Counted from the first letter of the stretch, positions 45,208 to 55,163 are shown. The stretch is 64,000 nucleotides of DNA from Rhizobium sp. R634 (GCF_002211305.1 NZ_LOKW01000023.1:1-64000); one strand, 5' to 3'. Numbers and translations are program-made. The notes: generated by a model not told the origin, from the letters alone.

Positions 45208-45858
45208 ATGGCTGCTTCTTTCGTCGATATCGCGCAAACCTGCGCGCCGATGGCGCACGTCGAGACGCTGGCAGGCATCATAAGCCTCGAGAGCCGTTTT
45301 CAGCCTTTCGCCATTCGCATCAACAGCGGTCCGCCACTCGCCGCCCAACCCGGGTCGAAGGCGGAGGCGATCGAGGTCGCCACGTCTCTGATTGCCGGCC
45401 ACCAGGATATCCAGATCGGGCTCGGCGGTATCTCGATAGAGGAGCTTCAAAAACTGAAGCTATCCGTCGCCGACGCCTTTGATCCCTGCCTGAGCCTCAA
45501 GGCCACGGCCACGCTTCTCGACGGATACTACCGCGCCGCATTACGTGAGGGGGATCCGGCTAAGGCCGAAAGCCTGATGCTCCAATCCTACTATGGCCGC
45601 GATGATCCATCCCTCGGCGCCATGGTCAGATATGACGAGCAGGTGCGCCAGGAAGCAAAGCGGTTATCGCCGATGCTTGCCTCCCTTGAGATTGGCGAGC
45701 CCGATGGTCGGGCCGGGCCGACGCAAGATGAGGCGCCGCCGGCGCTTGCGAAACAATCCTCCCAAACCGCCGAGGCCGTATCCTGGGATGTTTTCAGCTC
45801 AGGGCGGCAATCCTCGGTTCTCGTTTTTCCGAATGATCGATCGGAGCAAAGTGAATGA
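45208..45858 (+). CDS. virB1: VirB1-like lytic transglycosylase (216 aa)
   Basis: The N-terminal half shows the SLT-type catalytic site: IISLESRFQPFAIRIN with the catalytic Glu, and the following GLGGISIEELQKL. The enzyme opens peptidoglycan for the secretion channel. The C-terminal third is a low-complexity tail, as in other VirB1 proteins. Overlaps virB2 (ATGA). Confidence 0.85.
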   Translation: MAASFVDIAQTCAPMAHVETLAGIISLESRFQPFAIRINSGPPLAAQPGSKAEAIEVATSLIAGHQDIQIGLGGISIEELQKLKLSVADAFDPCLSLKATATLLDGYYRAALREGDPAKAESLMLQSYYGRDDPSLGAMVRYDEQVRQEAKRLSPMLASLEIGEPDGRAGPTQDEAPPALAKQSSQTAEAVSWDVFSSGRQSSVLVFPNDRSEQSE

Positions 45859-46154
45859 TCTCCAAAGCCCGTCTTCGCCCCCTTGCCGCATCCACGCTCA
45901 TGGCGGGCGCCATTGTCATCTGCCTGGTCGAGCCAGCCTTCGCCCAAGCCGCCGGCATCGAAACCGTTTTGCAGAACATCGTCGACATGCTGACCGGCAA
46001 TATCGCCCGCCTGCTGGCCGTCATCGCCGTCATCATCATCTGCATCGCGTGGATGTTCGGCTACATGGATTTGAGGCGGGCCGGATTCTGGATCATCGGG
46101 ATCGGCGGCATTTTCGGCGCCACCGAGCTGGTCAACACCATCGTCGGGAATTGA
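45855..46154 (+). CDS. virB2: VirB2 pilin precursor (99 aa)
   Basis: Signal peptide ending near AFAQAAG, then two hydrophobic segments (IARLLAVIAVIIICIAWMFG and the C-terminal GFWIIGIGGIFGA). This is the TrbC/VirB2 family, subunit of the conjugative pilus. Confidence 0.9.
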   Translation: MISKARLRPLAASTLMAGAIVICLVEPAFAQAAGIETVLQNIVDMLTGNIARLLAVIAVIIICIAWMFGYMDLRRAGFWIIGIGGIFGATELVNTIVGN

Positions 46155-46159
46155 GCGCC

Positions 46160-46498
46160 ATGGCGAGCACTCTGAGTCTCGAAGACGACACGTTGTTTCT
46201 CGCCTGCACGCGCCCGGCAATGATCGCGGGCGTGACCATGGAGGCGATGGGCGCCAACATCATGCTGACGACCATCCTCTACATCACCGCGGGATCGATC
46301 GCCTACGCGCTGGTCGGGATCGTCTTTCATGTCCTGTTTCGCGCGCTCGTCAAGCACGACCACAACATGTTTCGGATCCTGATTGCGTGGATCGAAACCC
46401 GTGGCCGCTCTCGCAATGCCGCCTATTGGGGTGGCGCCACGCTCTCGCCTCTGACGCTCACCCGGCGTTATGACGAAAGGGATCTCAGCTTTGTCTAA
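46160..46498 (+). CDS. virB3: VirB3-like membrane protein (112 aa)
   Basis: A small protein with two hydrophobic segments (ANIMLTTILYITAGSIAY and ALVGIVFHVLFRALV), in the virB3 position between pilin and ATPase. It starts at the ATG at 46160, 5 bases after virB2, and overlaps the start of virB4 by 29 bases. Confidence 0.85.
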   Translation: MASTLSLEDDTLFLACTRPAMIAGVTMEAMGANIMLTTILYITAGSIAYALVGIVFHVLFRALVKHDHNMFRILIAWIETRGRSRNAAYWGGATLSPLTLTRRYDERDLSFV

Positions 46499-48857
46499 CA
46501 TTGCGACGCTCCGGTCGCGCGAGCTCGGGCCGGAGACCTTCATTCCCTATGTCAGGCATGTCGACGAGACGACCATTGCGCTCGAATCCCGAGCGTTGAT
46601 GACCATGATCGCTCTCGACGGCGTTTCCTTCGAAACATCAGACATCAGGGACCTCAACGGCCTGCACCGCAGCCTGAACACGCTCTATCGCAATATCGCC
46701 GACGAGCGGCTGGCGCTCTGGACGCATGTCGTGCGCCGCCGCGACAATGCCTATCCCGAGGGACGCTTCGCCAATCCCTTCTCCGACGGTCTGAATGCGA
46801 GATACCGCGCGCGGATGGTGGGCGAAGACCTGTTTCGCAACGATCTCTATCTCACCCTCGTCTGGCATCCCGGCCGGGATCCCGCCGAAAAGGCAGCCAA
46901 ACTTCTCTCCCGGCTGCGCAAGGCGCACCGATCCGATACCGAGCTTGACGGGCAGGCTCTGAAGCATCTGCGTGACCGCGTGGCCGATGTCGTCGCCGGC
47001 CTGCAGCGCTTCGAGCCGCGGCTGCTCACCCTTCATGAACAGGACGGCATCCTGTTCTCTGGCCCGAGCGAAGTGCTCCACCAGATCGTCGGCGGCCGGC
47101 GGGAACCGATCCCGTTGACGGAGGGACGAATTTCCTCGGCGATCTATTCCGACCGGGTGATTTTCGGGCGCGAGACCGTCGAGATCCGTCACGAGGCCGA
47201 CAGCCGCTATGCCGGCATGTTCGGCTTCAAGGAGTATCCGGCGACCACGCGCAGCGGCATGCTCGACGCTATCCTGACCGCACCTTTCGAGCTCATCCTG
47301 ACGCAGTCCTTCGCCTTCGCCTCAAAGGCCGATGCCCGCACGATCATGGGCCGCAAGCAGAACCAGATGGTCAGCGCCGGCGACAAGGCGGCCTCGCAGA
47401 TCGAGGAACTCGGCGAGGCGATGGACGATCTTGAATCCAATCGCTTCGTTCTCGGAGAGCATCACCTTGCGCTTGCCGTCTTCGCGCCCTCGGTCAAGGA
47501 ACTGACCGATCACATGGCGAAGGCGCGCGCCTACCTCACCAGTGGCGGCGCGGTTGTCGCCCGCGAGGATCTCGGGCTCGAGGCTGCCTGGTGGGCGCAA
47601 TTACCGGGCAATTTCCGCTATCGGGCGCGCTCGGGCGCGATCACCTCCCGTAACTTCGCAGCCCTGGCGCCCTATCATTCCTATCCGGCGGGCAAGAAGG
47701 ACGGCAACGAGTGGGGACCGGCCGTCGCCATGCTCAAGACCGCGTCTGGCTCACCCTTCTATTTTAACTTTCACCACGGCGACCTCGGCAACACTTTCGT
47801 CTGCGGCCCGTCGGGTACGGGCAAGACGGTGCTGTTGAACTTCATGCTGTCGCAGCTCGAAAAGCACGATCCGCATATGGTCTTCTTCGACAAGGACCGC
47901 GGCGCGGATCTCTTCGTCCGTGCAGCCGGCGGTACTTATCTACCGCTGAGGAATGGTGTCTCCACCGGCTGCGCGCCGTTGAAAGCACTGGAATTCACGG
48001 CGGAAAACAAAGTATTCCTCACCGGTTGGATCGCCAAGCTGGTCCGATCCGGATCTGGCGAACTATCGATCATCGAGTTGCGCGACATCGCCTCGGCGGT
48101 CGACGGGGTGGCGGACCTGCCGGTGGAGCGTCGCTCCATCGGCGCCCTGCGCACCTTCCTCAACAACACCGATCCCGAGGGCATTGGAGCACGTCTCCGA
48201 CGGTGGGAGAGGGGCGGGCCGCTTGGCTGGGTCTTCGACAACGAAGCCGACGATATCGGCATCGGCGCCAGGCTCATCGGCTACGACATGACCGATTTCC
48301 TCGACAACGAGGAGATCCGCACGCCGTTGATGGCTTACCTGTTCTATCGCATCGAGCAGTTGATTGACGGGCGGCGCATCATCATCGTCATCGACGAATT
48401 CTGGAAGGCGCTACAGGACGAAGGTTTTCGTGATCTCGCCCAGAACAAGCTCAAGACGATCCGCAAGCAGAACGGTCTCATGTTGTTTGCGACCCAGAGC
48501 CCGCGCGACGCCATCGTCTCGCCGATCGCCCACACGATCATCGAGCAGTGCCCGACTCAGGTCTTTCTGCCGAACCCGCGCGGCGACCGCGCCGACTATG
48601 TTGACGGCTTCAAGCTGACCGAGCGCGAATTCGAGCTCGTCTCACGCGAGCTCTCCGTCGAGAGCCGCCGGTTCATCGTCAAGCAGGGGCACAACAGCGT
48701 CGTCGCCGAGCTGAACCTCAACGGCTTCGACGACGAACTCGCCATCCTCTCCGGCCGGACGGCCAATGTGGAACTGGCCGACTCGATCCGATCTGAGATC
48801 GGCGAGGGACCGGAGGACTGGCTTGCCGTGTTTCACAAGAGAAGGAAGACAGCATGA
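46470..48857 (+). CDS. virB4: VirB4 ATPase (795 aa)
   Basis: Full-length CagE/TrbE/VirB4 ATPase: Walker A GPSGTGKTVL (about residue 448) and Walker B IIIVIDEFWKAL. It powers pilus biogenesis and substrate transfer. Starts at the ATG at 46470, inside the virB3 end. No frameshift. Confidence 0.95.
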   Translation: MTKGISALSNIATLRSRELGPETFIPYVRHVDETTIALESRALMTMIALDGVSFETSDIRDLNGLHRSLNTLYRNIADERLALWTHVVRRRDNAYPEGRFANPFSDGLNARYRARMVGEDLFRNDLYLTLVWHPGRDPAEKAAKLLSRLRKAHRSDTELDGQALKHLRDRVADVVAGLQRFEPRLLTLHEQDGILFSGPSEVLHQIVGGRREPIPLTEGRISSAIYSDRVIFGRETVEIRHEADSRYAGMFGFKEYPATTRSGMLDAILTAPFELILTQSFAFASKADARTIMGRKQNQMVSAGDKAASQIEELGEAMDDLESNRFVLGEHHLALAVFAPSVKELTDHMAKARAYLTSGGAVVAREDLGLEAAWWAQLPGNFRYRARSGAITSRNFAALAPYHSYPAGKKDGNEWGPAVAMLKTASGSPFYFNFHHGDLGNTFVCGPSGTGKTVLLNFMLSQLEKHDPHMVFFDKDRGADLFVRAAGGTYLPLRNGVSTGCAPLKALEFTAENKVFLTGWIAKLVRSGSGELSIIELRDIASAVDGVADLPVERRSIGALRTFLNNTDPEGIGARLRRWERGGPLGWVFDNEADDIGIGARLIGYDMTDFLDNEEIRTPLMAYLFYRIEQLIDGRRIIIVIDEFWKALQDEGFRDLAQNKLKTIRKQNGLMLFATQSPRDAIVSPIAHTIIEQCPTQVFLPNPRGDRADYVDGFKLTEREFELVSRELSVESRRFIVKQGHNSVVAELNLNGFDDELAILSGRTANVELADSIRSEIGEGPEDWLAVFHKRRKTA

Positions 48858-49555
48858 TCCGCCCAGGAACGATTCGGTCCTTGTTTCTATCGGCCGCTTT
48901 TTTGGCTTCGGCGGTGCTGGCACCGGCCCAGGGCATCCCGGTCATCGATCAGACGTCGATCGCCAAGCAGATCGAGAGCATCACGCAGCTGAAGTCCCAG
49001 CTCGACACCTTGAACCAGCAGCTCCAGCAGGCCCAGCAGCTCTACGGATCGCTGAACAAGATCACCGACATGGCTGACGTCGCCAACCTGCTGAACGATC
49101 CCTCGATCCGCAAGGCGCTGCCGCAGGATTTCAACGCGATCGAGGGACTGTTCAAAGGTTCCGGCAGCGGCGTCTTCGGCAGTTCCGCCTCGAAATTCCT
49201 TCAGGACAACTCCAGCTACCGCACCGATGCCGACGATTTCTATGCGCAGGAGCTGTCGCGCATCCAGAACCAGAACGCCGCCCAGATGAGTCTCGGCCAG
49301 CAGATCTATGATGCAGCGACCAAGCGCATCGACGGTATCGACGAGCTTCGCCAGAAAATCTCCAGTGCGGCCGATGCCAAGGACATCGCCGACCTGCAGG
49401 CTCGTCTCCAGGCCGAGACCGCCTTCCTGCAAACCGATGTCCTGCGCATGGAGGGCCTGCAGATGGTTCAGCAGGCTCAGCTGCAGGTCGATGACCAACG
49501 CAAGGCCGAAGATTGGCGCAAGCGCATGGACACGATGGGAGCAGCACTCAAATGA
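48854..49555 (+). CDS. virB5: VirB5-like minor pilin/adhesin (233 aa)
   Basis: Signal peptide LSAAFLASAVLAPAQG, then QLKSQLDTLNQQLQQAQQLY, an alpha-helical coil typical of VirB5. It is the pilus-tip protein. The ATG overlaps the virB4 stop. Confidence 0.9.
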   Translation: MIRPGTIRSLFLSAAFLASAVLAPAQGIPVIDQTSIAKQIESITQLKSQLDTLNQQLQQAQQLYGSLNKITDMADVANLLNDPSIRKALPQDFNAIEGLFKGSGSGVFGSSASKFLQDNSSYRTDADDFYAQELSRIQNQNAAQMSLGQQIYDAATKRIDGIDELRQKISSAADAKDIADLQARLQAETAFLQTDVLRMEGLQMVQQAQLQVDDQRKAEDWRKRMDTMGAALK

Positions 49556-49785
49556 GATGGTTTCTTTCTGGTGCGGCCATGGTTTTCCTCGCGGCCTGCT
49601 CCCCGCAGACGGAGAAGACTTACACCGTCGATGAACTTGCGGCCGATGATGGTCTGCTCGCGAAAATCATCGGCGAATGCCGCAACAATCCCGGCGAACT
49701 CCGAGACACGCCCAATTGCCGCAACGCCGAGGCTGCGGACGGCAAGCTGCGGCTGGAGCGCATGCGCAAGTCGCTCGGGGGCTGA
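49552..49785 (+). CDS. EexN-type entry-exclusion lipoprotein (77 aa)
   Basis: MRWFLSGAAMVFLAACSPQ is a lipoprotein signal with lipobox LAAC; YTVDELAADDGLLAKIIGEC and the NPGELRDTPNC motif match EexN lipoproteins. It would reduce entry of a like plasmid into a cell that already carries it. It starts within the virB5 end. Confidence 0.85.
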   Translation: MRWFLSGAAMVFLAACSPQTEKTYTVDELAADDGLLAKIIGECRNNPGELRDTPNCRNAEAADGKLRLERMRKSLGG

Positions 49786-49788
49786 GCG

Positions 49789-50721
49789 ATGTATCAGGTC
49801 TTCAGCTTCGTTGACGGGCAATTCAAGACACCCTTGGAAAACTTCATTTCCTCCGGCACCTCGAATATCGCCAGCTGGGTCAGCGGCCCGCTGACGGCGG
49901 CGCTTACGCTCTATGTCGTGCTCTACGGCTATCTCGTTCTGCGCGGCTCCGTGCCGGAACCGATCCTCGAATTCGCCTTCCGGGCGATGAAGCTCGCCAT
50001 CATCGTCATGCTGGTCAGGAATGCCGGCGACTATCAGACCTACGTCACCAATATCTTTTTCGATGCGCTGCCGCGCGAAATCTCGCAGGCTCTAAACTCC
50101 GGCACGGCGCCGAGCGCATCGACCTTCGACAGCCTGCTCGATAAGGGCCAGAAATGCGCCTATGAGATCTGGTCGCGCGCCTCCTGGCCGGTTGATATCG
50201 TCACCGGCATCGGTGGCATGATGGTCATCGGTGCGAGCTTCATCGTGGCGGCGATCGGCTATATCGTTTCGCTCTATGCCCGGCTGGCGCTCGCCATCGT
50301 TCTGGCCATCGGCCCGATCTTCATCGCGCTCGCGATGTTCCAATCCACTCGCCGGTTCACCGAATCCTGGATCGGCCAGCTCGTCAATTTCGTCATTCTT
50401 CAGGTGCTCGTCGTTGCCATCGGCTCGCTGCTGATCACCTGCATCGACACGACGTTTACGGCGATCGAAGGCTATAGCGACGTCCTGATGCGGCCGATCG
50501 CGCTCTGCGCCATTTGCCTTGCCGCTCTCTATGTTTTCTACCAACTGCCCGGCATTGCTTCGGCTCTTGCGGCGGGCGGGGCGTCGCTCACCTACGGCTA
50601 CGGTGCCGCCCGCGATGCGCACGAAAGCACGCTCGCCTGGGCGACATCCCATACCGCCAGAGCGGTCGGCCGCGGCGCGCGTTCCGTCGTCCGCCGCCTG
50701 ACGCCAGGCCGGACCGAATGA
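49789..50721 (+). CDS. virB6: VirB6 polytopic membrane protein (310 aa)
   Basis: Several hydrophobic segments (LTLYVVLYGYLVLRG, VIGASFIVAAIGYIVSLYARL, LAIVLAIGPIFIALAMF, ALCAICLAALYVFYQLPGI) in the TrbL/VirB6 arrangement. It forms the inner-membrane channel part. Confidence 0.92.
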   Translation: MYQVFSFVDGQFKTPLENFISSGTSNIASWVSGPLTAALTLYVVLYGYLVLRGSVPEPILEFAFRAMKLAIIVMLVRNAGDYQTYVTNIFFDALPREISQALNSGTAPSASTFDSLLDKGQKCAYEIWSRASWPVDIVTGIGGMMVIGASFIVAAIGYIVSLYARLALAIVLAIGPIFIALAMFQSTRRFTESWIGQLVNFVILQVLVVAIGSLLITCIDTTFTAIEGYSDVLMRPIALCAICLAALYVFYQLPGIASALAAGGASLTYGYGAARDAHESTLAWATSHTARAVGRGARSVVRRLTPGRTE

Positions 50722-50760
50722 CGGCAACCAACGCTTCAGACAATTGAACAGGTTTTTTGG

Positions 50761-51042
50761 ATGCTCCGTATCGTTTTGTCGCTTCTTCTGACCGCTGGTC
50801 TCATAGGCTGCGGTTCGATTTCCCACCCGCTCCCGAAATGTGATGGTTATTCCCGCCGGCCGTTGAACCGTGCCATGTGGCAGTGGCAGGACAGTGGAGG
50901 CGAGCAACCGGCGACCGGGGCCGTTCCCGCTGAGCCGACCAGTCACGCCGCCGCCTATGTGCAGGAGCCGTCCTCAGTTCCGCCGGCCGCTTTCGCGCAT
51001 TTCGATGTCGCGGGCTCCTACCGTCCGTGCGAGGGCGAATGA
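50761..51042 (+). CDS. virB7: VirB7-like lipoprotein (93 aa)
   Basis: MLRIVLSLLLTAGLIGCGS has a lipobox LIGC. The mature part, KCDGYSRRPLNRAMW, is longer than the 50-60 residues of classical VirB7. Outer-membrane core component in partnership with VirB9. Starts 39 bases after virB6. Confidence 0.8.
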   Translation: MLRIVLSLLLTAGLIGCGSISHPLPKCDGYSRRPLNRAMWQWQDSGGEQPATGAVPAEPTSHAAAYVQEPSSVPPAAFAHFDVAGSYRPCEGE

Positions 51043-51043
51043 T

Positions 51044-51715
51044 ATGGTGACCACGGACAACCTCAAAAGTTACTTTGAAAAAGCCCGCCGGTTCGATCAG
51101 GACCGTATGATCCAGGTCGAGCGTTCCGCCCGCATTGCCTGGTTCGTCGCTGCTTGCGCCAGCATCCTGGCCGGCGTCTCGGTATTTGCCGTTGCCGGCC
51201 TCACCCCTTTGAAAACCGTCGAGCCCTTCGTCGTGCGGGTCGATAATTCCACCGGCATCGTCGATGTGGTCTCGGCGCTGACATCGACCGCCGGCACCTA
51301 CGACGAGGCCGTCACCAAATATTTCGCGGCCAAATATGTCCGCGCCCGCGAAGGTTATGTCTGGAGTGAAGGAGAGGAGAATTTCCGCACCGTCGCCTTG
51401 CTGTCGACGCAGCCGGAACAGACGCGGTTTGCAGCGGTCTATCGCGGCAGCAACCCGGATTCCCCGCAGAACATCTACGGCCGTAGCGCCACGGCGCGGA
51501 TCAACATCGTTTCCATCTCGCTGATCAACGCCAATGTGGCATCCGTCCGCTATATGAGAACCGTGACCCGCGGTGACGAGGTGCGCACCACGCATTGGGT
51601 TGCGACCCTTACCTTCTCCTATGCCAACGCTCCGATGTCCTCGACCGATCGGCTGATCAATCCGCTCGGCTTCGCCGTCAGCGAATATCGCGCCGATCCG
51701 GAGGCCATCAATTGA
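51044..51715 (+). CDS. virB8: VirB8 core protein (223 aa)
   Basis: One N-terminal membrane segment (IAWFVAACASILAGVSVFAV) and a periplasmic domain with PFVVRVDNSTGIVDVV and NPLGFAVSEYR, typical of VirB8. Starts at the ATG at 51044, 1 base after virB7. It nucleates channel assembly. Confidence 0.93.
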   Translation: MVTTDNLKSYFEKARRFDQDRMIQVERSARIAWFVAACASILAGVSVFAVAGLTPLKTVEPFVVRVDNSTGIVDVVSALTSTAGTYDEAVTKYFAAKYVRAREGYVWSEGEENFRTVALLSTQPEQTRFAAVYRGSNPDSPQNIYGRSATARINIVSISLINANVASVRYMRTVTRGDEVRTTHWVATLTFSYANAPMSSTDRLINPLGFAVSEYRADPEAIN

Positions 51716-52569
51716 GACCGCACTTTCTCCTTCCGCTCTTCCTGGCCGTCGGCCTTTCCTCGGCGGCGCTTGCCCTGGAAACGCCACGCGGCGCCGCGCA
51801 GGACAGCCGCATCCGTTTCGTCGACTATCAGCCCTATAACATCACCAAAGTCGTCGGCACGCTCCGGTCTTCGGTGCAGATCGAATTCGCCGCCGACGAA
51901 GAAATCGCTCATATCGCGCTTGGCAACAGCGTCGCCTGGGAAGTGGCGCCGGCCGGCAACATTCTATTCTTGAAGCCTCGGGAAAATCAGCCGGTGACGA
52001 ATATCTCCGTGGTGACGACACGACGGGACGGCTCGACCCGCAGCTATCAGATGGAACTCACCGTCCGTGACGGCAGCGTCGAAGCCGGTCAGAACACCTA
52101 TTTCTATGTGAAATATCGCTATCCTGCAGATGAGGTGGAGCGACGCCGGCAGGAAGCGGCCGCCCGGGCGCAGGCGGCACAGGCCGGCGAGGCCGATCGC
52201 GTGCTTGCCCTCCACGAAGCCTATGGGCCGCGCAACTGGCGTTATTCCGCTCAAGGATCCCAGGCGCTCGAACCGCAAGCGGTCTATGACAACGGGAAGG
52301 TCACTACCTTCGCCTTTGCCGGCAACCAGGAAATGCCTGCGGTCTATATGGAAAACTCCGACGGCAGCGAAAGCCTGGTTCCGAAGTCCGTCGACGGCAA
52401 TCTCGTCCTCGTTCACGCGATCAGCCGCAAGTTCATACTGCGCCGAGGCGGCGACGTCCTCTGCGTCTTCAACGAAGCCTACGATCGCGTCGGCATCAAT
52501 CCCGAGACCAATACGACGTCACCATCGGTCGAGCGCCTCGTCAAAGCGCCGCCCGGCGCGGCGCAATAG
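51712..52569 (+). CDS. virB9: VirB9 outer-membrane core protein (285 aa)
   Basis: The start is a TTG at 51712 that overlaps the virB8 stop, giving a signal peptide RPHFLLPLFLAVGLSSAALA. The domain carries YNITKVVGTLRSSVQIEF and later EKP-like strands of VirB9/CagX. A TTG start is unusual in this operon. It forms the outer ring with VirB7 and VirB10. Confidence 0.9.
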   Translation: MRPHFLLPLFLAVGLSSAALALETPRGAAQDSRIRFVDYQPYNITKVVGTLRSSVQIEFAADEEIAHIALGNSVAWEVAPAGNILFLKPRENQPVTNISVVTTRRDGSTRSYQMELTVRDGSVEAGQNTYFYVKYRYPADEVERRRQEAAARAQAAQAGEADRVLALHEAYGPRNWRYSAQGSQALEPQAVYDNGKVTTFAFAGNQEMPAVYMENSDGSESLVPKSVDGNLVLVHAISRKFILRRGGDVLCVFNEAYDRVGINPETNTTSPSVERLVKAPPGAAQ

Positions 52570-52577
52570 GAGGTGAC

Positions 52578-53750
52578 ATGGCCGAGGAAGAGATTTCCCA
52601 GATCCCCGGCGAGCGCGCCGAGACGTCGGCCGGTGGCCGGCTCGACAACAACCCGATCCTCAAACGCGGCGCTGTCGCCTTGGCGATCGTCGTCTTTGTC
52701 GCCTTCGCTCTCTGGTCGATGCGCGGCCAGGACAAGCCGTCAGATGGTGCCCAGCCGGAGCGGGTGGTTATCCGCCAGACATCGGATTTCGAACCTGCGA
52801 AGGAGCCACAGTCGGTGGTGACACCGCCGCAGGTCCAGCTCCCGACGCCAGTCGCCGCCGAGCAGGCGCCGACCGACGACGACAAGCTGCTCGATGCTGC
52901 CCGCCGTGCGCCGGTCATTGTCTATAGCGGCGAGAAATCGCCGGCGACGCGGCGGCAGGATCAGGATGCGGCAACGGATCAGGCTTCCAACTACGTGCCG
53001 CTCGGCGCCAATCCCGGTGGCTTCGCCTCGCGGGGCGAAAACGAGGATGAGCGCTTCAACCGCTTACTGACGCCGACGCAATTGCAGGGATCGCGTGCCG
53101 GCACGTTGGGCAATCGCGATTTCATCGTCGCCATGGGCACATCCATTCCTTGCGTTCTCGAGACCGCGCTCTCTTCCGATCAGCCGGGGTTCACGAGCTG
53201 CGTCATCAACCGCGACGTCCTTTCAGATAACGGCCGCGTGGTGCTCATGGAAAAAGGCACGCAGGTCGTCGGTGAATATCGCGGCGGCATTCGGCGTGGG
53301 CAAAAACGTCTATTCGTTCTCTGGAACCGGGCGAAGACGCCGAAGGGCGTGATCATCACTTTGGCGTCGCCGGCAACCGATGCGCTCGGCCGCGCCGGCA
53401 TCGACGGCTATGTCGACACCCATTGGTGGGAGCGGTTTGGCAGCGCGATGCTCCTGTCGATCGTCGGCGACGCCAGTTCCTATGCCAGCAGCCGGCTGCA
53501 GGACAGCGATGTCGAAACGCAAAACACCACCAGCGCCGGTCAGCAGGCAGCGGCGATCGCCGTCGAGCAATCGATCAACATTCCGCCGACGCTCATGAAA
53601 CATCAGGGCGAACTGGTTTCGATCTTCGTCGCCCGCGATCTGGATTTCTCCAGCGTCTACCGCCTTCGTGTGACCGAGCCCCGCAACCGCATCTACGACC
53701 GTGCTGCGCTTGGGGATTTCAGCCCCTCCTCGAAGCTCGTGACAAAATAG
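52578..53750 (+). CDS. virB10: VirB10 core protein (390 aa)
   Basis: N-terminal cytosolic part, one membrane segment (RGAVALAIVVFVAFALW), a proline-rich linker and a C-terminal beta barrel domain with FIVAMGTSIPCVLETALSS and LFVLWNRAKTPKGV. GGAGGTGAC precedes the ATG. Energy-sensing scaffold spanning both membranes. Confidence 0.95.
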   Translation: MAEEEISQIPGERAETSAGGRLDNNPILKRGAVALAIVVFVAFALWSMRGQDKPSDGAQPERVVIRQTSDFEPAKEPQSVVTPPQVQLPTPVAAEQAPTDDDKLLDAARRAPVIVYSGEKSPATRRQDQDAATDQASNYVPLGANPGGFASRGENEDERFNRLLTPTQLQGSRAGTLGNRDFIVAMGTSIPCVLETALSSDQPGFTSCVINRDVLSDNGRVVLMEKGTQVVGEYRGGIRRGQKRLFVLWNRAKTPKGVIITLASPATDALGRAGIDGYVDTHWWERFGSAMLLSIVGDASSYASSRLQDSDVETQNTTSAGQQAAAIAVEQSINIPPTLMKHQGELVSIFVARDLDFSSVYRLRVTEPRNRIYDRAALGDFSPSSKLVTK

Positions 53751-53758
53751 GTTCGGCG

Positions 53759-54790
53759 ATGACTGAAGCTGCCGACACCGGCGTCGTGCGCGAACTGCTT
53801 TCGCCGCTATCACGCTTCCTGCGCGACAAGACGCTCTATGAGGTCATCGTCAACCGGCCCGGGCAGATTGTCACGGAGGGCAGACAAGGATGGCAAACTC
53901 ACGACGTGCCGGAGCTGTCATACGACAGGCTGATGCGTCTCGCCCGAGCGGTTGCGAGCTTCTCTAGCCAATCGATCGACGAGACGCGGCCGATCCTGTC
54001 GGCGACTCTACCGGACAGCGAGCGGATCCAGATCGTCATCCCGCCGGCAACGACGAAGGGAACCGTCAGCATCACCATCCGCAAGCCGTCCTCCGTGTCG
54101 CTGACCCTGGAGGATCTCGATCATGGAGGCTTGTTCGCCGATGTTTTGCCGGCCCAAGACGACGGGCGCCGATCAGACCATAGGCTGTTGGAATACTATC
54201 GGATCGGTGCCTACAAGGCCTTTCTCCGGGAGGCGGTGTTTGCAAGAAAGAACATCATAATTTCCGGCGCCACCGGGTCGGGAAAAACAACTCTATCGAA
54301 AGCGCTGATCCGCCACATTCCGCAAAGCGAGCGGATCATTTCCATCGAGGACACACCGGAGCTGGTGGTCCCGCAACCCAACCATGTTCGGCTATTTTAC
54401 TCCAAAGGCGGGCAGGGGCTCGCCAAGGTCGGTGCCAAGGACCTGCTCGAATCGTGTCTCCGCATGCGGCCTGACCGTATCCTGCTGCAGGAGCTGCGTG
54501 ACGGGACGGCATTCTACTACATCCGTAATGTCAACTCCGGCCATCCCGGCTCGATCACGACGGTCCATGCCGACTCCGCCCGCCTCGCCTTCGAGCAGCT
54601 GACGTTGCTGGTTAAGGAGTCGGAGGGGGGTGGGGACCTGGAACGGCACGACATCCGCGAGATGCTGACGATCGCAGTCGACATCATCGTGCAATGCAAG
54701 CGGATCGACGGCCGGTTTCGGGTGAGCGAGATCTACTATCGAGACACTGTTGAGGCGGTGACAAGGGCAGTGGGTCAGTATTCTAAGTGA
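53759..54790 (+). CDS. virB11: VirB11 hexameric ATPase (343 aa)
   Basis: Walker A IISGATGSGKTTLSKAL, Walker B LLQELRDGTA, and GHPGSITTVHADSA (His box) define VirB11. It is the switch ATPase of the T4SS and ends the operon. The ATG at 53759 is preferred to the upstream open frame, which lies in virB10. Confidence 0.95.
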   Translation: MTEAADTGVVRELLSPLSRFLRDKTLYEVIVNRPGQIVTEGRQGWQTHDVPELSYDRLMRLARAVASFSSQSIDETRPILSATLPDSERIQIVIPPATTKGTVSITIRKPSSVSLTLEDLDHGGLFADVLPAQDDGRRSDHRLLEYYRIGAYKAFLREAVFARKNIIISGATGSGKTTLSKALIRHIPQSERIISIEDTPELVVPQPNHVRLFYSKGGQGLAKVGAKDLLESCLRMRPDRILLQELRDGTAFYYIRNVNSGHPGSITTVHADSARLAFEQLTLLVKESEGGGDLERHDIREMLTIAVDIIVQCKRIDGRFRVSEIYYRDTVEAVTRAVGQYSK

Positions 54791-55163
54791 ACCCGTTCCC
54801 TGGAGTCTGTCCATTGCCGTGGCGGGGCAGACCTCGAATAGGCCTCTCTCAACCGACGGCGCAGAAAAATAGGGCCGCTGGAAAACCAGGGCCCTTTAAG
54901 GTGTGAAGGTCAATACCTCCAGAGGGGAACAGCTGACACGATGGTACTGGGAGGAAAACCATCAACTGCATCAGCTGGAGGCAATATGCTCATATTTTGA
55001 CCGCTTGGTAAAACATTTTTTGTGCAGTGCAGCTATGCAGAAATGGCAGAGAGTTCTCTCGGCCGATTTGACCGGACGAAGAGCTTCATGCAGTCGAGGC
55101 CGCCGGCGCGATGTCCTTCCTTTAGGGTCATCTGCGTCGCGTGACTAAGGAAGCTGGCGTCGA
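54791..55163. other. Intergenic region with the virB terminator
   Basis: Apart from a hairpin at 54871-54895, nothing is recognised; an 81-codon frame at 54903 has a weak composition. Confidence 0.4.
54871..54895 (+). terminator. Probable terminator of the virB operon
   Basis: AGGGCC (54871-54876) pairs with GGCCCT (54890-54895), extended inward by CTGG/CCAG, and TT follows. It lies 80 bases after virB11. Confidence 0.7.

Noticed and set aside
45593..46498. 301-codon frame spanning virB1 to virB3
   Set aside because: Only the last 112 codons (from 46160) encode VirB3; the rest is out-of-frame virB1 and virB2.
54903..55148. 81-codon plus-strand frame after virB11
   Set aside because: Weak composition and no ribosome site; it may be chance.
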